A stretch of 64,000 nt of DNA from Rhynchopus euleeides (taxonomy: Eukaryota > Euglenozoa > Diplonemea > Diplonemida > Diplonemidae), in contig OY723244.1 in NCBI GenBank assembly GCA_963210315.1, positions 1,798,001 through 1,862,000 of the forward strand. The letters run 5' to 3'. A program made the translations under genes and the position numbers. A model generated the notes under the pieces. The model saw only the letters and a list, made by a program, of their open reading frames with translations. It searched no databases and had not been told where the DNA came from. This document shows, piece after piece, positions 18,704 through 28,442 of this stretch. Position 1 is the stretch's first letter, and the number at the start of each line of letters is the position of its first letter.

Positions 18704-18790
18704 GCCCCCCACCCCAGGTACCTTAGGTGACTGTAAATAACCGACTCCCGACTCCCGACTCCTGACCCCCAAACCTTATTTACAGCCCTG
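18704..18790. repeat. Short hairpin element
   Basis: The inverted arms CTGTAAATAA and TTATTTACAG, extended by an outer CCCCAG/CTGGGG pair, enclose CCGACTC repeats. A related half-site lies near 17690-17710. The size and form are those of a tiny MITE-like repeat. Confidence 0.55.
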
Positions 18791-20734
18791 GGGTGGGGGG
18801 GGGGCAGGCTGCGCCCCCCCCCCCCCCCTTCAGAACCCGGGTCGAAGCGCGCCCCCTTTTAACAGCGATGCAAAGGAAGAAGCCTGTCGAACGCCCCCCC
18901 CACCCTCCCCACCCCTCCTGACTACAAAAAGGACTAACATTGCGAGAAGGTGCTGGGAGATTTACTTTTCCATTCCCTCCACGGCGCTGAAGTAAACACC
19001 TTTACAAGTAGGTTTACAAGTGGTTTACATGTAAAAAATTTTACATGTAAGTTTACAAGTGGCACTTGTAAAAATCCCCACTCTCGTCACCAAGGTCCTG
19101 GGTAAGACGTTAAACTGCCTGGGGGGGCCGTCCCCGGACCATGACGGGTGCCTGCACCAGGAGTCTAGCACGGCCGTGGTCCGGAGCATGACCTAAAACG
19201 GCTTGGGTACCGAGGCTCCCCAGACCAGGAAGGGTGGAGACACCTGGAGTCTAAATAGTCACACCACGTCAGGCCAGACCTTCGCATTGCACTCCGCGAA
19301 GACTGCCACACAGCCGCGGGCAGGTGTGCAGCCTGTGGATGACCTCGTACAGAGAAGACTGTAAGGGACGACAGCCCCGCCGAGGCGATACAGCGCCAGA
19401 CGCGGCCCGAGTTTCTGGAGACCGACTGGGGAACTGGAACGTCTTCAGGATAAGCGCCTCACAGAGGACTGATCCTCACCTGTGTGAACTGTGAACCCCC
19501 AGCCCCAAGATGCCGGTGTGGAGCGGGTGCCTCGACCTCTTTTCGGGTTCTTTATTTATTTATTTCCTTTTGGGGGCCCTCGCTACCGAGTGAGAAAAAG
19601 TGAGAAAAAATGAGCGGAAAAACGCCCAAAAAAAGAGTGGGGGAGTTGGGGGGTCCCTAGCCTGGGGAGCGTATTTGGACCCCGATTCTCGAAAAAGACG
19701 ATCTCGGTGTGGCTCAGATCGAAGGGTTGACTCACAACATGGCGATTTGGTGCAAATTTCAGAGAAAATCCCACGTGCTACTGCGAACGACGAGACTCGG
19801 ACGTCCCTGGGGAGGGAACCCCCTGGTCCCACGCATGCAGGTGTGTGGTCCGAAGAGCCAGTGGTACGGCTGGCCGACACCACAAGTGCAGCTCGTGGCG
19901 GTCGGACACAGGAGGCCAGCAGGGGCGCAGTACCGGAGGCACGTGCAGGGGCCCCTTGGTGGGTGGGTCAAGGCAATCAGTCACGGCGCAACGTGTTCCA
20001 GGCGGGCGAGGCTGTCATGGCGTTCGGCACTAACCTTCACCAGGTTTTTGGTTCCCCACACGGCCGCGACACCCTCTTCGTCTAGAGTGGGTCCGCGACT
20101 CGGAGTACAGAGCCGATCCACCCGCACCGATGTCCAACACCGCCGACTCCGGGCCACCCTCCAAATCCGCCCGTAGAGGGGCGCTGGAGGACGGCCCGGA
20201 GGTCATCGACGCGCTACCTTCACCCCCCTCGCGGTCGGCTTCATGGAGAAGCTGGTGAAGGCGATGGCGGGGGTGCGGACACCAAGGCCAATGTGGGACA
20301 TCGGTGCAGGAGACGGTTCCCGCTGCACGGGGAGGCGAAGTGTATTAAGGGACGACGTCGGAGGGGCTGATCCCCGAGGCGATGGTGCGCCTGGTCAGAA
20401 GCGAGCTGAGCGGCGTGGTAGGCCCACCCCGCGCTCACGGAGGCAGGAAGGAGGCACGGGGGACGGCTACGACGCGAGTACAGCAGGCCGCGAAGCAGGA
20501 TGGTATCCGTCGTCTACGGGAGAAGCTGCGCCGCCTCAACAGGGAGGCCCACAACGGGGGCCCTCGCCGAGTGAGAAAAAGTGAGAAGTCAGCCATGTTT
20601 GGCTGAAAACTGACGACTCGTGACTCACAGTGACTCGGCGCGAGGACCCCCAACGTCCCACGACGCACTGTGGTTCCGGGTTGCTATGGCCCACGCTTAC
20701 CAGGACAACCGACCGGCAGGGGATGTCCTGTCAA

Positions 20735-22545
20735 TCCCCCCCGGGACATTGGTGTACTTGGTGGATTCCCCCTACGAACGACTTTAGTCGAGTGGCTTCG
20801 CCACGGTCAGGGAGACTTAGAATAGGGAGGAGCGCGCGCGAGGTTTTTGTTGCTGCTTGGTTGCTGTTGTTTGCTGTGTTGTTTCTCATCACTGTTGCTG
20901 CATAGTGCAGTTTCCGCCACGTGCGTTGCACGGTTGGACGGGGGCGCGACCACCACCACCCTTCATCAGGAAATCGGGTTGTGTGTGCGTTGCTGATCGG
21001 CCCCTCTCGCAGATCTTGACTAGTCAGGCTGGCCCCCCTCCCCTCTCCGGCCCTCTGGGCAAACTATTGCTGAGTTGTGCTTCTCGCGTCGCGCGAAGAT
21101 ACTTGCTCCACACTATTCACTAAATCTCCCGATTCCCCCCAGCACATTCGTGTACTTGGCGGATTCCCCCCGATTCCCCCCAGGACATAGTCATACTTGG
21201 CGGATTTCCCCCGATTGCCCCCAGCACATAGTCATGCTTGGCGGATTCCCCGCGACTCCCCCCAGAAAATAGTCAGGCTTGGCGGATTTCCCCCGATTCC
21301 CCCCAGTACACAGTCATACTTGGACGATTCCCCCCAGTACATTGTCGTACTTGGACGCTTCCCCCCGATTTCCCCCAGTACATTGTCATACTTGGACGAT
21401 TCCCCCCGATTCCCCCCAGTACATTGTCGTACTTGGACGATTCCCCCCGATTCCCCCCAGTACATTGTCGTACTTGGCCGATTCCCCCCGATTCCCCCCA
21501 GTACGAAGTCATACTTGGACGATTCCCCCCGATTCCCCCCAGTACATTGTCGTACTTGGTCGATTCCCCCCGATTCCCCCCAGTACGAAGTCATACTTGG
21601 ACGATTCCCCCCGATTCCCCCCAGTACATAGTCGTACTTGGACGATTCCCCCCGATTTCCCCCAGTACATAGTCGTACTTAGCGGATTCCCCCGTGCTGG
21701 GGGGAATTGGCGGAAATCCGCCAAGTATGACTGTGTACTGGGGGGAATCGTCCAAGTATGACAATGTACTGGGGGAAATCGGGGGGAATCGTCCAAGTAT
21801 GACAGTGTACTGGGGGAAATCGGGGGGAATCGTCCAAGTATGACAATGTAGTGGGGGAAATCGGGGGGAATCGTCCAAGTGTGACAATGTACTGGGGGAA
21901 ATCGGGGGGAATCGTCCAAGTACGACAATGTACTGGGGGGAATCGGGGGGAATCGTCCAAGTATGACAATGTACTGGGGGAAATCGGGGGGAATCGTCCA
22001 AGTACGACAATGTACTGGGGGGAATCGGGGGGAATCGTCCAAGTATGACAATGTACTGGGGGGAATCGGGGGGAATCGTCCAAGTACGACAATGTACTGG
22101 GGGGAATCGGGGGGAATCGTCCAAGTACGACAATGTACTGGGGGGAATCGGGGGGAATCGTCCAAGTATGACTTCGTACTGGGAGATTTAGTGAATAGTG
22201 CGGAGCAAGTATCTTCGCGCGACGCGAGAAACACAACAAAGCAATAATTTGCCCAGAGGGCCGGAGAGGGGAGGGGGGACAGCCTGCCTAGTCAAGATCT
22301 GCGAGAGGGGCCGAGCACCAACGCACACACAACCCGATTTCCTGATGAAGGGTGGTGGTGGTCGCGCCCCCGTCCAACCGTGCAACGCACGTGGCGGAAA
22401 CTGCACTATGCAGCAACAGTGATGAGAAACAACACAGCAAAAACAGCAAGCAAACAGCAACAGAAACCTCGCGCGCGCCGCTCCTCCCTATTCTAAATCT
22501 CCCTTACCGTGGCGAAGCCACTCGACTAAAGTCGTTCGTAGGGGG
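20735..22545. repeat. Large inverted repeat (about 0.9-kb arms)
   Basis: A 0.36-kb non-repetitive segment (20770-21130) appears inverted at 22181-22545 with few changes. Between them a C-rich array of 41-bp units (21130-21690, about 13 copies) flips at about 21700 into a G-rich array (21720-22180, about 11 copies). The DNA can fold into a very long hairpin. Start codons and long frames within it arise from the repeats and are not genes. Confidence 0.85.
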
Positions 22546-23645
22546 AATCGGGGGGAATCGTCCAAGTACGACAGTGTACTGGGGGGAATCGGGGGGAATC
22601 GTCCAAGTACGACAGTGTACTGGGGGGAATCGGGGGGAATCGTCCAAGTATGACTTCGTACTGGGGGGAATCGGGGGGAATCGTCCATGTACGACAGTGT
22701 ACTGGGGGGAATCGGGGGGAATCGTCCAAGTACGACAGTGTACTGGGGGGAATCGGGGGGAATCGTCCCAGTACGACAATGTACTGGGGGGAATCGGGGG
22801 GAATCGTCCAAGTACGACAGTGTACTGGGGGGAATCGGGGGGAATCGTCCAAGTATGACAATGTACTGGGGGGAATCGGGGGGAATCTTCCAAGTACGAC
22901 AGTGTACTGGGGGGAATCGGGGGGAATCGTCCAAGTACGACAATGTACTGGGGGGAATCGGGGGGAATCGTCCAAGTACGACAGTGTACTGGGGGGAATC
23001 GGGGGGAATCGTCCCAGTACGACAATGTACTGGGGGGAATCGGGGGGAATCGTCCAAGTACGACAGTGTACTGGGGGGAATCGGGGGGAATCGTCCAAGT
23101 ATGACAATGTACTGGGGGGAATCGGGGGGAATCGTCCAAGTACGACAGTGTACTGGGGGGAATCGGGGGGAATCGTCCAAGTATGACAATGTACTGGGGG
23201 GAATCGGGGGGAATCTTCCAAGTACGACAGTGTACTGGGGGGAATCGTCCAAGTATGACAATGTACTGGGGGGAATCGGGGGGAATCGTCCAAGTACGAC
23301 AGTGTACTGGGGGGAATCGGGGGGAATCGTCCAAGTACGACAGTGTACTGGGGGGAATCGGGGGGAATCGTCCCAGTACGACAATGTACTGGGGGAAATC
23401 GGGGGGAATCGTCCAAGTATGACAATGTACTGGGGGGAATCGGGGGGAATCGTCCAAGTACGACAGTGTACTGGGGGGAATCCGGGGGAATCGTCCCAGT
23501 ACGACAATGTACTGGGGGGAATCGGGGGGAATCGTCCAAGTACGACAGTGTACTGGGGGGAATCGGGGGGAATCGTCCAAGTACGACAATGTACTGGGGG
23601 GAATCGGGGGGAATCAACCAAGTGCACTAATTTGCTGGGGGGAAT
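22540..23645. repeat. 41-bp tandem array (about 27 copies)
   Basis: Successive units carry GTACTGGGGGGAATCGGGGG, then GAATCGTCCAAGTACGACA, at a strict 41-bp spacing (for example 22561 and 22602). The same unit forms the arms of the adjacent palindrome. Variation is limited to a few sites, such as tacg/tatg and cagtg/caatg. Because 41 is not a multiple of 3 and the unit lacks stops, long frames are open in several phases on both strands. Confidence 0.9.
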
Positions 23646-23684
23646 CGGGGAGTGCCCCTACAGGAGGTGGGGACCACTGTGAGT

Positions 23685-23832
23685 CACTACGAGTCACTAC
23701 GAGTCACGTGACTGGTAGCGAGGCCGGTCTGGACCTCTGGGTGGAATTTTCTCATATTGTGCCAAGTCACCACCCGGAGTTCCAGACCGGCCTCGCTACC
23801 AGTCAAGTGACTCGTAGTGACTCGTAGTCAGC
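23685..23832. repeat. Foldback repeat with GGTAGCGAGGCCGGTCTGGA arms
   Basis: CTACGAGTCACGTGACTGGTAGCG... (23696-23735) is inverted at 23783-23825, leaving a loop of about 45 nt. The arm includes the GGTAGCGAGG core that also ends the nested unit at 23916. Confidence 0.7.
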
Positions 23833-24441
23833 CAAAAACCTGAAAATTCACCCTTCTCCCCAGGCCAGCCAAAAAAGCCCCCTGACTCACTGACGAGCCG
23901 TGACGACCCGTGACTGGTAGCGAGGGCCCCCTTTGGATGCGTCCACCAAAGAAAACGTGGCCACCCACTCGCAGAGGCTCCCGAAAGCTCCAGCATCAGC
24001 TAGCGGTTGGTAGTGAAGATCGGTGTCTCCAGAAGGGGATGTCCGGTCGCAGAAGAAAAACGACGAAGACAACCACACAGGCCGCAAAAAAAAAATTACA
24101 TGTGCCACTTGTAACTTTTACAAGTGCCCACTTGTAATTTACATGTAAATGACATGTAACTTGACACTCGATCCGATTTCGACAGCTGTTGCATTGCTCT
24201 CCCGCCGTCTGCTGGTCATTTCTCCCCCCTCCGTGCCACTCCGCTTGCCAAAAAAAACCCCCCTCACAGTGTAGAGTGTGAAGGAAACAAAAGTGGCACA
24301 TGTAAATTACAAGTGGCACTTGTAATTTTACAAGTGTCACTTGTAACCATTTTTCACTTGCAAATTTACATGTAAAACTACTTGTAATGTAATTTACTTC
24401 AGCGCCGTGTCTCGACGATCAAACCCCCCCCCCCCCCCTAG

Positions 24442-24889
24442 GGCAGTGGTGGCAGCGTACGGCCGTACGGTACGCGTACGCGTACGCGTACGCCGTACGC
24501 ACTTTCTGAAAATCGCGCTGCGTACGCGTACGCAGATTTTGCGTACGGCTGGTATTCCAGGTCTCTCAGCACACAGTAGGCCACCCAGCGGGTGGCTGGG
24601 CCCTGGCCTTTGCTCTTGCCTTTCACAGATGGTTCCTTGCCGCGCACGTGGCGAATAACTCGCAACACCTGCAAGTACACCCGCAAGCATACTGCAAAAG
24701 GTACCACTTCCGAATGGAAGGCTCGAAGGCTGCCCCTGGTACACCTGAGTTCGACTGTCGGATTTGGTGTGCGGCCATGACCGTCTCCTGTGCTCCATAG
24801 ACTGCCGTACGCAGCGCCGTACGCGTACGCGTACGCCGTACGCACTTTTTGAAAATCACGCTGCGTACGCGTACGCAGCCACCACTGCC
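24442..24889. mobile_element. 0.45-kb hAT-like MITE
   Basis: The ends read GGCAGTGGTGGCAGCGTACG and, inverted, the same with one mismatch. Subterminal CGTACG arrays followed by a ...CTGAAAATC.CGCTGCGTACGC block occur in the same orientation near both ends (24465-24535 and 24812-24880). It is flanked on both sides by a poly-C run ending CTAG. There is no transposase. TIRs beginning near CAGTG suggest the hAT superfamily. Confidence 0.65.
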
Positions 24890-25232
24890 GGCCCCCCCCC
24901 CCCTAGGCATACAGTGCAAACGATAATTATTATCGCATACGATAATTATTATCGTACTCCCATTATCGTATATTATCGTATACGATAATATACGATAATG
25001 GTGCGATAATTTTTTTGAGATTTTCGGAAAACCAGAAATCAGCCCAGAACACATTGAAAAAGTGGTAAAAGTGGAGCCGGAAGCTGCCATTTTTGCTTCT
25101 TTGAATTATTGGTGACGGGGGGCTTCACTCAGAAGTGTAGAATGTCCCTCACAAATGGGTGGCAGACACAACACACATAGTGCCATGACATGCGCAGCAC
25201 TATGTCTGTCTGGGGCATCCTGTCAATGAAGC

Positions 25233-25330
25233 TGGCACCGTTGGAAGAAGTTTCAGGCACAGGGGGGCGGAGAGGTTACAGGATACTGCCACGCACATCC
25301 GTGACACTCATTTGCGTGTGCGCTCTCGAC
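25233..25330 (+). repeat. 5' UTR duplicate of internal transposase coding sequence
   Basis: About 95 bp here, starting GCACCGTTGGAAGAAGTTTC, closely matches coding sequence at 26607-26705 (shared blocks GCACCGTTGGAAGAAGTTTC, ACATCCGTGACACTCATTTG and CGTGTGCGC). It lies upstream of the chosen ATG, in the same orientation as the gene, with short indels. It is a partial internal duplication. Confidence 0.75.
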
Positions 25331-25399
25331 CCGTGTGTCTATCGCTATGTTGTGACTGCATCGCCATCACCCTCCACAGGAAACACCAGGGATCAAAAA

Positions 25400-27727
25400 A
25401 TGTCTCGTCGTCGTAGGATAAAAGACGACACAACAACGGAGGATGACGCAGAGGAAGATGATGACGGCGATGACGAGGAAGAGGGCAGTGATGAGGACGA
25501 GCCGGACCAGAAACGCCGTCGCGTCACGGGGGGGAAGGACAAGAAGCCCTCAGCGAAAAAGGCGGCCGTGAAAAAGCCACCCCCAAAGAAGCCAGCAGCG
25601 AAGAAGCCAGCCCCCAAGAAGACAGCACCAAAGCCCGCGGGAAAATCGGAGAGCGCGCAGAAACGCCTGGACACGATAAAACTCAGAAAAACGGTGGAGG
25701 AAGCCGCAGACGAGGCTGCTGCCAAGAAGAGGATCTCCTTGGTAACAGCCAGGCAGCGGCTGCAGCAACTGGCGAGGTACGACGCCACAGTTGCTGCGGC
25801 CTACACGATCAAGTCGGTGGAGGACCTCCCGTTCGAAACTCGCACCATGCTGCTTGATGCAAACCCCCCCCGGACATTATCGGACGAAGTCCTGTGGTGC
25901 AACCTCTGTAGCATCGTCGTAAAGCATGCTGAATCGACAGTGGCAAAGAAACACGTGACCGACACGAAGGCGCACCAGACCACATCGAAGGAAGCGCCAG
26001 TGCAGGCGGCCCCCTGTGTTTCAACCACGAAGAGCGATCCCACGACCACCGCATCATTTCAAAAGGCATGGGCACTTGCCCTTGTGATTGCGGGGATCAC
26101 GCCTCACCAGGCGTCTATCCTTGCGCTGCCGATGACCACCCCTCTGCCGAAGCCCCGGACGCTGCTGGGCAAGGCCCCGCTGTTCGTCGCGGAGATCCAG
26201 AAGAAGATCCGCGACTGCATCACCGGCCGGCCGGTGGCGTTGGGCGTTGATGGAACAGGCCTGCGGCATCTTGGCTTTGCCATCATGTCGGTCGTCGCCT
26301 ACGTGGGAGGCAGGGGAGTGCTCCTCCTGTCGAAAGTGCGTGGTGACGGCGAGGTGCACAACGCAGAGGACGTCGGGGATGTGCTTGACGAGGTGCGGGA
26401 ACTGTACGGCATTACCCGCAGTACAGTTGTCGCTGACTTCGGGTCGGTGAACGTCAAGGCGTTTGGCGACAAGAAGGAGGAGGGCATCTACTGCCTGGGC
26501 CACCACCTCAACGCAGCGTTGAAGCGAGCAGTGCGCCAGTCATACCCCCGGGCGTATGCCTTCTGCACGCTGGTGTCGCAGTTCTTCGGGTGCAAGTCGC
26601 GCCGGCACCGTTGGAAGAAGTTTCAGGCACAGGGGGCGGAGAGGATGCATGATGCTGCAACGAACATCCGTGACACTCATTTGCGTGTGCGCACCGCTCT
26701 CGACCGCGGAGCGGTGCGTGCGCTCCGCAAGCTTCTCCCATCCGTGAACGTCACAGATACCGATGCGGTGGTGCTGGAGCGGGCTGCCGCCTTTGTGGCG
26801 GAAACAGACGACACCCACGCCGCCAATGTGGAGGTGTCCAGCCCTCAGCAACCCGCCTCTACTTCGGACACTCGATGGGCAGCGATGTTCGACCTGACAG
26901 TCCACCTGCAGACCCGGTGTGCGATGCTGCTGCAGTTCGTCAGCGTGGAGATGGCGAGGAAGAAGAAGCCACTCACTCTCAGGCAGCTCTCTGAGCACAT
27001 CCAGAAGGGAACATGGGAAGAGCACGTCAGCGAGACGGTGGCTGTGGCTGAGATGGTGGAGCCGGTGCTGTGGCTCGTGCGATGGGTGCAGAACCCGGAA
27101 GCCCGTCCGGGGCACATCAAAGTGCGGACTATCACGGAGGAGTACCAGAAGGTGGTGACGAACACCAGTTATCCTGCTCCTATCCGCACCTTGCTGAAGG
27201 ATGCCTGGGAGTCTTGGCCGTCGAAGGCGAGGTTCGAGATGGCGCTCATCTTCGACCCGGAAACCGTGCTGATGGCTGACTTCGACGACTTCCCCGACAT
27301 CACAAACCAGCTGGTGTGGGCCGTGGATTTCCATGCCCTTGCTGACGACGAGTGCTGGGCGGAGTTCACACAGTACCTCAATGCCCCTGCCGAATCCCTG
27401 CAGACCGACACCCCGATTGCGTTCTGGCTGGAGAAGGGGAGGAAGCTGTTCCCCATCCTGGCGCCACATGTGGTGGCTTGGCTCCGCACGCCTGTGTCGG
27501 TCACACAGGTCGACAGTGTGTTTTCGACGGCAGAGTCCCGCAAGTCCAAGCGGGGGTCGAACATCTCGACGAAGACCTACGCGGATCGTCTGTTCTTGCA
27601 GCGGAACGGCGACCTCCTCGGCTACTTCGACAAGAGCAACCGGTTCGCAGAAGCCCTCGAAAGGGACTATGTCTCTGATGATTCCTCTGAGGAGGACGAA
27701 TCCGAGACTGAGATGGATATCATTTAG
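25400..27727 (+). CDS. hAT-like transposase with BED zinc finger
   Basis: 775 aa from the ATG at 25400. The frame is open upstream to 25190, but that part holds a duplicated piece of the gene itself. The N-terminus is basic, then acidic (runs of E/D), then Lys/Ala/Pro repeats of histone-H1 style (about 45-85), a likely nuclear and DNA-contact segment. A BED-type finger follows (LWCNLCSIVV...KKHVTDTKAH). The RNase H-fold core has ALGVDGTGLRHLGFAIMSV and VVADFGSVNVKAF as candidate DDE aspartates and a conserved GHHLN. The C-terminal hAT dimerisation region reads FPILAPHVVAWLRTPVSVTQVDSVFSTAE. It cuts and pastes its own element by binding the terminal ACGATAAT arrays. The C-terminus is acidic. 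Confidence 0.85.
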   Translation: MSRRRRIKDDTTTEDDAEEDDDGDDEEEGSDEDEPDQKRRRVTGGKDKKPSAKKAAVKKPPPKKPAAKKPAPKKTAPKPAGKSESAQKRLDTIKLRKTVEEAADEAAAKKRISLVTARQRLQQLARYDATVAAAYTIKSVEDLPFETRTMLLDANPPRTLSDEVLWCNLCSIVVKHAESTVAKKHVTDTKAHQTTSKEAPVQAAPCVSTTKSDPTTTASFQKAWALALVIAGITPHQASILALPMTTPLPKPRTLLGKAPLFVAEIQKKIRDCITGRPVALGVDGTGLRHLGFAIMSVVAYVGGRGVLLLSKVRGDGEVHNAEDVGDVLDEVRELYGITRSTVVADFGSVNVKAFGDKKEEGIYCLGHHLNAALKRAVRQSYPRAYAFCTLVSQFFGCKSRRHRWKKFQAQGAERMHDAATNIRDTHLRVRTALDRGAVRALRKLLPSVNVTDTDAVVLERAAAFVAETDDTHAANVEVSSPQQPASTSDTRWAAMFDLTVHLQTRCAMLLQFVSVEMARKKKPLTLRQLSEHIQKGTWEEHVSETVAVAEMVEPVLWLVRWVQNPEARPGHIKVRTITEEYQKVVTNTSYPAPIRTLLKDAWESWPSKARFEMALIFDPETVLMADFDDFPDITNQLVWAVDFHALADDECWAEFTQYLNAPAESLQTDTPIAFWLEKGRKLFPILAPHVVAWLRTPVSVTQVDSVFSTAESRKSKRGSNISTKTYADRLFLQRNGDLLGYFDKSNRFAEALERDYVSDDSSEEDESETEMDII

Positions 27728-28442
27728 AAGGGGGGATGGGGGGGGGGGGGGGGCGGCGTGCCAGGTCGTCTGTCCGTGATGTGGTTCCTGTGCTGTTCGG
27801 TGGGCGGGTGGGGGGGGGGGGGATGACGAATTCTGTCTCGATGTCTGATGACATCGAGGGTGTTGAAGGGACTGGGGGGGGGGGGGGCGATGAATCCTGA
27901 TGACGGACGAGTATGTGAAGGAATCTGACGAGGGCAGTGGTGTTCAAGAATAGTGCAACCCAGTAAGTATCGCATACGATAATCCCATTATCGTATACGA
28001 CCGGATACGATAATTATTATCGTATGCGATAACATACGATAATGGGATTATCGTATGCGATAATATACGATAATAATTATCGTATCCGTTCGTATACGAT
28101 AATGGGATTATCGCATCATACGATAATGGATTATCGTATGCGATAATTTTCCGAAAATTATCGTATCTGGTATATGTGCGATAATAATTATCGTTTGCAC
28201 TGTATGCGGGCCCCCCCCCCCCCCCCCCCCGACGTTCACGACCCCCCAGAAAATTACCCCAGCCCCTGGGCCCCCCCCCTCTCCTCCCCCCCCCCCCCTC
28301 CCAGCCTGACTGTTGCTTCTGGGAGGGGCTCAGCCAACACACAGGGGGGGGGGGAAATACTATCAAGATTAAGATCCTCTTTGACCTCTGAGAGATTGCA
28401 TTGGACGCTTCCAACACCAAGAAGAGAGGAAGATAAAGAAAA
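27728..28442. other. Transposon 3' end, C-tract and TTL leader
   Basis: G-runs of 13-16 (27735-27890) may form quadruplexes. The ACGATAAT cluster and right TIR run to 28207. A C-run of about 20 follows, then C-rich DNA. A TTGCATTGGACGCTTCCA motif at 28396-28413 recurs at 32007-32024. TTL starts at 28443. Confidence 0.6.

Larger units (their letters stand above)
14631..18979. other. Non-coding, low-complexity region with scattered short repeats
   Basis: No convincing gene. It contains CT/CA/poly-C/poly-G tracts, a 53-bp segment shared with the TTL intron (15008-15060), and a shared A-rich motif ending AAACCCGGCAAC (about 16135-16170 and 17452-17482). It also holds a tandem CTCTCAGGAGCTGCTCAGAA pair (17364-17428), a palindrome-rich GGATGCATCCA block (18215-18405) and a small hairpin element (18704-18790). 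Two stretches carry repeated CCGACTC units (17697 and 18741). Confidence 0.5.
19572..23931. mobile_element. Nested unit with 16-bp inverted ends GGGGGCCCTCGCTACC
   Basis: GGGGGCCCTCGCTACC at 19572-19587 is exactly inverted at 23916-23931. Related half-sites occur at 20560-20570 and inside a foldback at 23685-23830, and beyond the element at 33690-33715 and 33855-33875, so the motif marks a family. ORFs at 19600-20600 are short and not recognised. Borders rest on the inverted motif only. Confidence 0.4.
18980..24409. mobile_element. 5.4-kb element with 17-bp terminal inverted repeats, non-autonomous
   Basis: The left end CACGGCGCTGAAGTAAA (18980-18996) is repeated exactly in inverse at 24393-24409. 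Both ends carry subterminal clusters of TTTACAAGTG and TTACATGTAA units (19008-19070 and 24095-24385), the usual layout of transposase-binding sites in DNA transposons. No transposase ORF is recognisable inside. The contents are a 0.45-kb segment with a TAAGACGTTAAACTGCC motif reminiscent of retroelement 3' tails (about 19080-19520), a nested TIR unit (19572-23931), and the 41-bp repeat palindrome. No clear target-site duplication was found. Confidence 0.65.
24907..28207 (+). mobile_element. Complete hAT-like DNA transposon
   Basis: 31-bp terminal inverted repeats starting GCATACAGTGCAAACGATAA are exact at 24907-24937 and 28177-28207. Both subterminal regions are packed with ACGATAAT/ATTATCGT units, likely transposase-binding sites. 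One transposase ORF fills the centre. The element sits in a poly-C tract: C-runs flank it on both sides. The perfect TIRs and intact ORF suggest recent activity. Confidence 0.85.

Noticed and set aside
20735..23645. CRISPR array
   Set aside because: Units are contiguous tandem repeats without unique spacers, and the genome is eukaryotic.
21197..23682. Many overlapping frames of 90-380 aa on both strands (repeats such as SPRFPPVHCRTWTIPPDSPQ)
   Set aside because: They come from the 41-bp tandem unit, which lacks stops in most phases. Several phases on each strand are open at once and read the same peptide, so no real gene is indicated.
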